From NCBI GenBank assembly GCA_030752605.1, contig JASMDX010000078.1, forward strand, positions 4,458-68,457: a stretch of 64,000 bases of DNA, written 5' to 3'. Of this stretch, positions 25,948 through 32,581 are shown one piece after another. The notes below the pieces were generated by a model. The model was not told where the DNA came from, ran no database searches, and saw nothing but the letters and a program-made list of their open reading frames with translations. This stretch comes from GCA-2731375 sp002731375. GTDB lineage: Bacteria; Pseudomonadota; Alphaproteobacteria; GCA-2731375. Position 1 is the first letter of the stretch. Each line of letters opens with the position of its first letter. The position numbers were made by a program, and so were the translations under genes.

Positions 25948-26753
25948 TGGACGAGGGCTACGATAGTATAGAGGTTGCTGGCCAGCGCCTGGAATGTGCC
26001 TGGCTGGGCCCCGCACCGTCACCTGATCCGGACGGTCCGCCGACCTTGGTCTTTTTGCATGAAGGTTTGGGCTGTGTCGCGTTGTGGCGGGATTTCCCCG
26101 AACGCATGGTCGAGGCAACGGGCCTTGGCGGCTTTGTCTACAGCCGCCGGGGCTATGGCGGTTCCGATCCCTGCGATCTGCCGCGACCCATAACCTATAT
26201 GCATGACGAGGGGTTGGAGGTCCTGCCCAACCTATTGCAGGCGGCCGGGATCAAGCGGGCCATTCTGGTGGGTCATTCCGATGGCGCGTCGATCTCGTTG
26301 ATTTATGCTGGCGGGACCCCGGCCAGGGAATTAGCGGGTCTGATCCTGGAGGCGCCGCATGTTTTTATGGAAGAGATCAATGTCGCCGCTATTGCCGAGG
26401 CGTGCCAAGCATACGACACTGGCGATCTGCGCCAGCGCTTGGCAAAGTATCATGGCGGCAGTGTGGATTGTGCCTTTCGCGGCTGGTCCGAGCCGTGGCT
26501 GGGCGAAGGCTTCAAGAGCTGGAACCTGGAAGAGTATCTGCCGCGAATCTGTGCGGAGAGGTCCGTGCCGACATTGGTAATCCAAGGTGCCGGTGACGCG
26601 TACGGTACCATCGCCCAATGTCAGGCCATTGAACGCGGCGTCGGCCCGGATGCCAAGACGCTGTTTTTGGAAGACTGTGGCCATACCCCTCGCAGGGAAC
26701 AATATGAACAAACTCTAGCAGCCATGCTCGCGCATATTCGCGGCCTGCGATAG
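25947..26753 (+). CDS. Alpha/beta hydrolase, 268 aa
   Basis: Alpha/beta hydrolase fold: oxyanion region FLHEGLGCVALWRDFPERM, nucleophile elbow VGHSDGAS (G-x-S-x-G) and the late histidine in CGHTPRREQYEQ; the aspartate is probably in IQGAGDAYG. Overlap of start and ligase stop implies coupling with the benzoate-CoA ligase. It could hydrolyse an aromatic ester to supply the ligase's acid, or act on a ring-opening product, but this is a guess from position. No signal peptide. Confidence 0.85.
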   Translation: MDEGYDSIEVAGQRLECAWLGPAPSPDPDGPPTLVFLHEGLGCVALWRDFPERMVEATGLGGFVYSRRGYGGSDPCDLPRPITYMHDEGLEVLPNLLQAAGIKRAILVGHSDGASISLIYAGGTPARELAGLILEAPHVFMEEINVAAIAEACQAYDTGDLRQRLAKYHGGSVDCAFRGWSEPWLGEGFKSWNLEEYLPRICAERSVPTLVIQGAGDAYGTIAQCQAIERGVGPDAKTLFLEDCGHTPRREQYEQTLAAMLAHIRGLR

Positions 26754-26772
26754 CTGTAATTTCTAAGCGGAT

Positions 26773-27309
26773 TGTTTATTCGGGCTGGGAACCTTCAGAC
26801 TGGTTGTTGAGAAGCAAATAGTTTGAGGAGCAACCCGAATGAATGCCCATAAGAATGCCAGAACCACGCTCCATATTCGAGCACTGATGGTCCGCCGTGT
26901 TAACGAAGAAGGCCGTTCGGTGAAGTCGGTAGCGGCCGAATTAGGGGTCAGCGAGCGCGCCGTCCGCTGGTTCAGCAAGCACGGCATCGGCATCAAAAGG
27001 GTTATGACCAACAATGGCAGCTGTTACAAAGCCGCCACCTTCGCAGAGGCCTGTTGAAGGATTAAGGCACGCCACGTCCGCACCAAACCATATACGCCGA
27101 GAACAAACGGCAAGGTGGAACGCTTCATCTAGACCATGCTCAGAAAGTGAGCCTATGCCTTGTCCTATCAGTCTTCAAACCGGCGCAACGCTAATCTCCA
27201 AAACCGGCTCCGCGGCTATAATTTCCACAGGCCTCATGCTAGTCTTAAAAATCAACCGCCAGTCAGTAGGTTAAAGCCCTCTATCTGAACAACGCGATTA
27301 GAATAAACA
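26773..27309 (+). mobile_element. IS481-family insertion sequence remnant, about 0.54 kb
   Basis: Bounded by a 9-bp perfect inverted repeat TGTTTATTC (26773-26781) and GAATAAACA (27301-27309), with TG and CA at the tips. Inside is a broken transposase of the IS481 type. Normal members are about 1 kb, so roughly half is lost. I see no clear target duplication. Confidence 0.6.
26839..27298 (+). pseudogene. IS481-family transposase, internally deleted and interrupted
   Basis: The first 50 codons read MNAHKNARTTLHIRALMVRR and VAAELGVSERAVRWF, the usual helix-turn-helix start of IS481 transposases. The frame then jumps to IGIKRVMTNNGSCYKAATFA of the catalytic DDE domain, so most of the middle including the first Asp is deleted. 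After a TGA at 27054 recognisable pieces continue (HVRTKPYTPRTNGKVERFI, then stops within a stretch like AYALSYQSS). It cannot give an active transposase. Confidence 0.7.
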
Positions 27310-27358
27310 ACTAGAGCATGTCGCGGCATCAAGACGGGGTGGCTGCAACACAGCCGCC

Positions 27359-27396
27359 AAGACGACGTGGCCATGAAATCATGGCTGCGTCGTCTT
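27359..27396. repeat. Long hairpin, 18-bp arms, 2-base loop
   Basis: AAGACGACGTGGCCATGA (27359-27376) and its inverted copy (27379-27396) differ at two positions that would be G-U pairs in RNA. Flanking ACACAGC and GCTGT extend the symmetry. It has no T run, so it is not a typical terminator. It lies just beyond the IS481 remnant and upstream of a GcrA-like frame. Confidence 0.65.
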
Positions 27397-27475
27397 AAGC
27401 TGTAATGTGTTAAGTGTCGGGGGCCGCCGGTGCTCTCATATGGAGCCGGAGGCGCCCAAATGCGGGGCCTTCGCC

Positions 27476-27667
27476 CTAGGCCGCTTTCCGTCGCGGGATA
27501 AACGGCTGGCGCGGTTCGACCTCTAGATCGCGGATCGACTTCGCCTTATGTTCTTCGCAATAGGAGCTACCATCTGCACGATGATCGCCACAGTAGTCAT
27601 GGGTCGGAAGGTCGCCATGGGGCCACATGGGCCAAAGGCACCCCCGGCGGGGCCTGATTTCAAGCAT
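27476..27667 (-). CDS. GcrA-like zinc-motif protein, 63 aa, possibly a fragment
   Basis: The frame reads GCLWPMWPHGDLPTHDYCGD followed by SSYCEEHKA, giving a C...C...C-x2-H arrangement as in the C-terminal zinc-like module of GcrA proteins, the alphaproteobacterial cell-cycle regulators. The GcrA helix-turn-helix N-terminus is missing, so it may be a fragment or one of the short phage-type relatives. It lies in a decayed region, and no good ribosome site precedes ATG 27667. Confidence 0.45.
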   Translation of the reverse strand: MLEIRPRRGCLWPMWPHGDLPTHDYCGDHRADGSSYCEEHKAKSIRDLEVEPRQPFIPRRKAA

Positions 27668-27864
27668 AGTCCGCTCTCACAAGATTATTTAAAAGGGTAT
27701 ATGACTCTCGAACATGTAGATAATATGTTGCGGCGCACCATATTGTCAAGTACTGAATATCATTAATGAATCAAGACTTGTAACTTTTTTCGAATCGGCA
27801 CGCACGGATGCCATGATCAGCGCGCCGCTTTGCTCGTGGCGCGGAATGGAGTAACCTTATCGCC

Positions 27865-28128
27865 ATGGCAAAGCCCAGCAAGAACCAAGTCAGCTATTTG
27901 ACCCGGGGCCTGCCCCAGCCGGGCGGAAAATTGCCCTTGTTCGATGATCAGGGTCAGGAAATCGATATCCGTACCATCCGTGCCTGTATCAAGGCGGGTT
28001 GGGCGGAACCCTGGTTCGCCAATCCCTTGAAACCCGATTGGCTGGTTTGCCGCTTGACCGATAGCGGCCGGGAAGCCGTGGCGACCTATGACGAGACGGT
28101 GAAGGCAAAATCCCTCGGTGTTGATTGA
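27865..28128 (+). CDS. Conserved small hypothetical protein, 87 aa
   Basis: Soluble, with a basic N-terminus and a compact pattern (YLTRGLPQPGGKLPLFDDQG, then ACIKAGWAEPWFANPLKPDW and VCRLTDSGREAV). The last part resembles the winged-helix wing and final helix found in small DNA-binding proteins, but no family can be named. ATG 27865 is preceded by GGAG. It lies 70 bases upstream of the acyl-CoA dehydrogenase on the same strand. Confidence 0.65.
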   Translation: MAKPSKNQVSYLTRGLPQPGGKLPLFDDQGQEIDIRTIRACIKAGWAEPWFANPLKPDWLVCRLTDSGREAVATYDETVKAKSLGVD

Positions 28129-28198
28129 CCGTTGATTGACGCCCTCTTGGATCCATCACCTGAATAAGAGCGTTTGTGAGTAGGAGGCCGTCAAGGTA

Positions 28199-29344
28199 AT
28201 GGCGTACGAGACATTTGGGTTCTCGGAAGAGCAAATCTTAATGCGTGACAGCATTCTGGGCCTCTTGGGCCGCGCCTTGCCGGCGGAAAAGATGCTGGAA
28301 TTCGACAAGAACTCGAGTTTCCCTGAGGAGGCCTTTCAGGCTGTCGCCGCAGATGGCTGGCTGGGCCTGCCAATCGTCGAGGCTTATGGCGGTGCCGGTG
28401 CATCCAACATGGACATGGCGGTCTTTATTGAAGCCTTGGGCTATTATCATTACGGTATCCGCTCTGCCTATATGACCACGTCGATCTATGGTGCCTCGCA
28501 TCTGCAGTATCATGCCTCCGAAGTGCAACGGCGGGAGATGCTGCCGCGCTTGATCAAGGGGCAGCTTAAGATGTGCATTGCCTATTCAGAGCCTGAAAGC
28601 GGTTCGGACGCCGCCGGCATTCGCACCCGCGCGCTGCGGAATGGCGACGGCTATGTCATCAACGGGCAGAAAATTTATATTACCAACGCCCATGTTAGTG
28701 ATTGGATGGTGGTCTCTGCCAAGACCGATCCCGATGCTAGGCACAAGGGTTTGAGCCTGTTTCTCGTCGATAGCAAAACGCCGGGGCTGACCATCCAGCC
28801 GATGGATCCCTTGGGCTCGCGCACTTCGTTGCCGAACGAGGTTTTCTTTGATGATGTCCGCATACCCGCCGAAAATCTTCTGGGTAGCGAAGGCGGAGCT
28901 TGGCCCATGTTGATGCGGGGCCTAAATCAGGAGCGGCTGTTGCTGGCGGCGACCTCCGCCGGCGCCTGTATGCGGATACTGGAACTGGCCAAGGATTTCG
29001 CCACCAGCCGCAAGGCGTTTGGTAGGACCATCACCGAGTATCAGGCGGTTTCCCACAAGCTGGCCGATATGTACATGCTGACGGAAGGGGCCCGCCTGGC
29101 GACCTTTCATGCGGCGCGGATGCTGGATGCGGGGGAAGACGCGGTGATGGAGACCACCACGGCGAAGGTGGTGGCAACGGAAAACAACTTCAAGGTTGCT
29201 GATTTGGGCATGCAGATCATGGGCGGGGCGGGCTATATGGCGGGAGAGATGCAGCGGCTGTTCCGCGAGGCACGGTTGGGGCCCATTGGTGGCGGTACCT
29301 CTGAAATCCTGCGAAATGTCATCGCCAAGAGAATGGGGCTTTAG
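28199..29344 (+). CDS. Acyl-CoA dehydrogenase, 381 aa
   Basis: FAD-dependent enzyme oxidising an acyl-CoA to its 2-enoyl-CoA. Flavin and substrate motifs include CIAYSEPESGSDAAGIRTRA and VINGQKIYITNAHVSDW. At the C-terminus the usual MCAD glutamate is replaced (PIGGGTSEILRN), but NQERLLLAA carries a Glu at the position used by isovaleryl-CoA dehydrogenases, so a branched or otherwise unusual acyl group is likely. The length is normal. The gene stands alone between a small hypothetical gene and a decayed region. Confidence 0.92.
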   Translation: MAYETFGFSEEQILMRDSILGLLGRALPAEKMLEFDKNSSFPEEAFQAVAADGWLGLPIVEAYGGAGASNMDMAVFIEALGYYHYGIRSAYMTTSIYGASHLQYHASEVQRREMLPRLIKGQLKMCIAYSEPESGSDAAGIRTRALRNGDGYVINGQKIYITNAHVSDWMVVSAKTDPDARHKGLSLFLVDSKTPGLTIQPMDPLGSRTSLPNEVFFDDVRIPAENLLGSEGGAWPMLMRGLNQERLLLAATSAGACMRILELAKDFATSRKAFGRTITEYQAVSHKLADMYMLTEGARLATFHAARMLDAGEDAVMETTTAKVVATENNFKVADLGMQIMGGAGYMAGEMQRLFREARLGPIGGGTSEILRNVIAKRMGL

Positions 29345-29557
29345 CCTTGTGGTGATTTGCCGTCAAACAATGCAACAAGTTGCGGCGATGGGCAATTTTC
29401 CCTCGGAACATTGGCGGCGCACTGGTAACTTTGCATCAACCAAGGGCTACACCTGAGCGGACTTCATGGCGGGCAATAGCGAAATAAAACGCGCGATGAA
29501 AGTCGTGATCGACTGGGTCGGTGATGCGCCCATATCGACGAGGCAGCGAAGCGGAAC

Positions 29558-29802
29558 ATGCGGCGCGCTTTTAGCGGTATTCGTGACATACTGGTACACC
29601 TGCTCGAGGAGCGCTTGATAGAGGCGGAAATGATTGCCGATCAGGCGTAGGAAGGATTGAAGGCGGCCGGGCAAAGCCGATTGAACCAAACCTTGATCCG
29701 CTCCTCGTCATTGAGCCTGCGTCAGGCCGCCGAACGCCTGGACGACGTCGCCCCACGGGTGCTGACCCTTTGTCGGCAGGTTATCGATCTGTTGGAATAA
29801 CC
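29558..29802 (+). pseudogene. Broken small helical ORF of unknown family
   Basis: One frame from ATG 29558 reads a helical protein (RRAFSGIRDILVHLLEERLI) into an in-frame TAG near 29648. The same frame then continues with LRQAAERLDDVAPRVLTLCR and ends at TAA 29802. The even amphipathic pattern on both sides of the stop suggests a nonsense-mutated gene. I do not recognise the family. The remaining part of 29345-29557 holds nothing I can identify. Confidence 0.35.
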
Positions 29803-29812
29803 GTGACTTATT

Positions 29813-31228
29813 TTAGCTATTAAGCGGCTTGCCCGTGACCGCCAGGGCGGCTTCCTTGACGGCTTCGTTCAGGGTTGGATGGGCGTGGCACGTTAGCGCG
29901 ATATCTTCCGATGAGGCGCCCATTTCCAGGGCCAGGACCAGTTCGGCAATCATGGTACCCGCATCGGCGCCGATAATATGCGCACCCAGTAGCCGGTCGG
30001 TTTCCTTGTCCGCCAGCAATTTGACAAAGCCGCCTGACTGATCGCCGCTGCTGCGTGTGCGGCTGTTGGCGGCAAAGTTGAAACGGCCCTTGTTGTAGGC
30101 GATGCCGGCCTCCTTCAGTTCTTCCTCGGATTTGCCCACGGTGGCGACCTCGGGCCAGGTATAACAAACGCCGGGAATGGCATCGTAATTCACCGCGCCC
30201 GCATGGCCGGCAATTTTCTCGGCCACGACAACACCTTCGTCTTCCGCCTTGTGGGCCAGCATGGGGCGGTCGGGCAGGACATCGCCAATGGCGAAGATAC
30301 CGGCTACGTTCGTCTGATAATCCTCGTCTACGGGGATGAAGCCGCGCTCGTCCATGGCGACGCCAACCTCGGCCAGGCCCATGCCGTCGGTAAAAGGCTT
30401 GCGGCCGATGGAGACTAGGACCACGTTGGCTTTTAGGGTTTCGCTGTCGCCGCCTTTTGCCGGCTCAAGCGTCAGCTCTACACCGTCACGGGCTTTCTTG
30501 ACGCCGGTGACCTTGGTACTCAGACGGAATTCCATGCCCTGATTGGCCAGACTGCGTTGCAGATTGCGGGATAACTCACCATCCATGCCCGGCGTGATCC
30601 GGTCGAGGAACTCCACCACCGTGATCTTGGCGCCCAGACGGCCCCAGACAGAGCCCATTTCCAGGCCGATATAGCCGCCGCCGATGATCACCAGATGTTT
30701 AGGCACCTTGGAAAGCGACAGCGCGCCGGTGGACGAAACGATGGTCTTCTCGTCGAACTCAACACCGGGCAGGCTCATGACATCGGATCCGGTAGCAATG
30801 ACAATACTCTTCGCAGTCAGATTGCGTTCGCCGCCCGCCTTTAGGGCCACCTGCACCGTGCCGGGCGAGGTGATGGTGCCGCGCCCGAGGATGTATTCGA
30901 CCTCGTTCTTCTTGAACAGGCCTTCGATGCCGGTGGTCAGGTCGCCAACGACCTGCGCCTTGCGTGCCATCATGGCTTTTAGATCAAGGCTCAATCCGGT
31001 GGTCTTGATGCCATGTTGGGCGAATTCCGCCTCTGCCTTGTGATACAGGTGAGAGGATTGCAACAGGGCCTTGGAGGGGATGCAGCCCACGTTAAGGCAG
31101 GTGCCGCCCAGGGTGCCGCGCATCTCCACACAGGCCGTGCGCAGGCCCAGCTGCGCCGCCTTGATAGCGCCCACATAGCCCCCTGGCCCGCCGCCGATAA
31201 AGACCACATCGAAAGAGTCATCATTCAT
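29813..31228 (-). CDS. lpdA: Dihydrolipoyl dehydrogenase (E3)
   Basis: A 471-residue flavoprotein reoxidising dihydrolipoamide with NAD+. The FAD Rossmann motif (IGGGPGGYVGAIKAAQLG), the redox disulphide GGTCLNVGCIPSK, the NAD-binding GGGYIGLEMGSVWGRLGA and the C-terminal active-site HAHPTLNEA are present. It is the last gene of the mdh-sucCDAB-lpd unit, 12 bases after the E2 gene, so it serves the 2-oxoglutarate dehydrogenase complex and perhaps others. Confidence 0.97.
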   Translation of the reverse strand: MNDDSFDVVFIGGGPGGYVGAIKAAQLGLRTACVEMRGTLGGTCLNVGCIPSKALLQSSHLYHKAEAEFAQHGIKTTGLSLDLKAMMARKAQVVGDLTTGIEGLFKKNEVEYILGRGTITSPGTVQVALKAGGERNLTAKSIVIATGSDVMSLPGVEFDEKTIVSSTGALSLSKVPKHLVIIGGGYIGLEMGSVWGRLGAKITVVEFLDRITPGMDGELSRNLQRSLANQGMEFRLSTKVTGVKKARDGVELTLEPAKGGDSETLKANVVLVSIGRKPFTDGMGLAEVGVAMDERGFIPVDEDYQTNVAGIFAIGDVLPDRPMLAHKAEDEGVVVAEKIAGHAGAVNYDAIPGVCYTWPEVATVGKSEEELKEAGIAYNKGRFNFAANSRTRSSGDQSGGFVKLLADKETDRLLGAHIIGADAGTMIAELVLALEMGASSEDIALTCHAHPTLNEAVKEAALAVTGKPLNS

Positions 31229-31240
31229 GATCAGATCTCA

Positions 31241-32536
31241 TTAAATTTCGAACAAAAGGCGTTCTGGTTCCTCGATACATTCCTTGACTCGGACCAGGAA
31301 GGTGACCGCCTCGCGTCCATCAATGATCCTGTGGTCATAGCTCAAGGCCAGATACATCATCGGCCGGGCCACCACCTCGCCATTGATTACCATGGCCCGG
31401 TCCTGGATCTTGTGCATGCCCAGAATGGCGGATTGCGGCGGGTTTAGGATCGGCATGGAGAGCAACGAGCCATAGACGCCGCCATTTGAAATAGTGAATG
31501 TTCCGCCCTGCATTTCGTCGATGCCCAGTTTGCCGTCGCGGGCGCGGCGGCCGAAATCGACGATGCTGCCCTCGATATCGGCGAAGGACATGTTGTCCGC
31601 GTCACGCAAGACCGGGACCACCAGGCCTTGTGGCGTGCCCACGGCGACGCCGACGTTGTAGTAATTCTTGTAGACCAGATTGTCACCATCGACTTCTGCG
31701 TTGACCGCCGGCACCTCGGCCAGGGCCTGGGTGCAGGCGCGGACGAAGAACGACATGAAGCCCAGGCGGCTGCCATGGCGCTTTTCAAAGACGTCGCGGT
31801 ATTTGCTGCGCGCCGCCATTACCGCGCTCATGTCCACCTCGTTGAAGGTGGTCAGCATGGCGGCGGTGTTCTGGGCATCCTTCAGCCGCCGGGCAATGGT
31901 CTTGCGCAGGCGGGTCATGCGGACAACTTCTTCCAGGCCCGCATTGGGGCGAAGGCCGACGTCGAGATTTCCCGCCGGCGCGGCGGCGACATTGGCAGCG
32001 GGAATGACCTGTTGCGCTGATGCTGATGCCGGTGCCGCGGCAGGGGCTGGTGCCGGGGCGCTGCCAGCCTTAACGAAATTCAGTACGTCCTCTTTCAGCA
32101 GGCGGCCATCCTTGCCCGTGGTGGGAATGGTGTTTGGGTCGAGGCCATGTTCCTGCACCAGCCGGCGAACGGCTGGCGACAGCGGTGCCGCTGCTGCCGG
32201 TGTAGAAGCGGGCGCCGGCGCTGGTGCTGCTGCAGGTGCGGGCGCAACTGCCGCTGGGGCTGGCGCGGCAGCACCCGCCGCCAGGGCGTTGCCGGCGCTC
32301 TGGGTTTCGTCAATACGGCCCAACAGTCCGCCCATGGCCACGGTGGTTTCCTCGGGTGCGGCGATCTCGATAAGGACACCTCCTGTGGGCGCCGGAACTT
32401 CCACCGCGACCTTGTCGGTTTCCAGCTCCACCAACGGCTCGTCCTGGGCTGTCGCCTCGCCGACCTGTTTTAGCCAACGGGCCACGGTTGCTTCCGTTAC
32501 GGATTCGCCCAATATGGGAACCACGATATTGATCAT
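31241..32536 (-). CDS. sucB: 2-oxoglutarate dehydrogenase E2, dihydrolipoyl succinyltransferase
   Basis: A 431-residue E2 chain. The lipoyl domain with ETDKVAVEVPAP lies at about residues 35-50, followed by a long Ala-Pro linker (about 85-120), an E1/E3-binding domain (PAVRRLVQEHGLDPNTIPTT), a second Ala-Pro linker and the catalytic domain ending with SYDHRIIDGREAV, which carries the active His and Asp. ATG 32536 follows GAGGCGAGGG; the frame is open to 32560. It sits between sucA and lpd. Confidence 0.96.
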   Translation of the reverse strand: MINIVVPILGESVTEATVARWLKQVGEATAQDEPLVELETDKVAVEVPAPTGGVLIEIAAPEETTVAMGGLLGRIDETQSAGNALAAGAAAPAPAAVAPAPAAAPAPAPASTPAAAAPLSPAVRRLVQEHGLDPNTIPTTGKDGRLLKEDVLNFVKAGSAPAPAPAAAPASASAQQVIPAANVAAAPAGNLDVGLRPNAGLEEVVRMTRLRKTIARRLKDAQNTAAMLTTFNEVDMSAVMAARSKYRDVFEKRHGSRLGFMSFFVRACTQALAEVPAVNAEVDGDNLVYKNYYNVGVAVGTPQGLVVPVLRDADNMSFADIEGSIVDFGRRARDGKLGIDEMQGGTFTISNGGVYGSLLSMPILNPPQSAILGMHKIQDRAMVINGEVVARPMMYLALSYDHRIIDGREAVTFLVRVKECIEEPERLLFEI

Positions 32537-32581
32537 CTGACGGCCCTCGCCTCGTTTCATGCGTCTACTAGGTTGGTGCGT

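Noticed and set aside
27420..27457. GC-rich imperfect hairpin near the GcrA-like frame as a terminator
   Set aside because: Arms are imperfect and no T run follows on either strand.
31680..32540. 286-codon plus-strand frame
   Set aside because: Antisense to the Ala-Pro linkers of the E2 gene; its Ala/Gly richness is a by-product of that composition.
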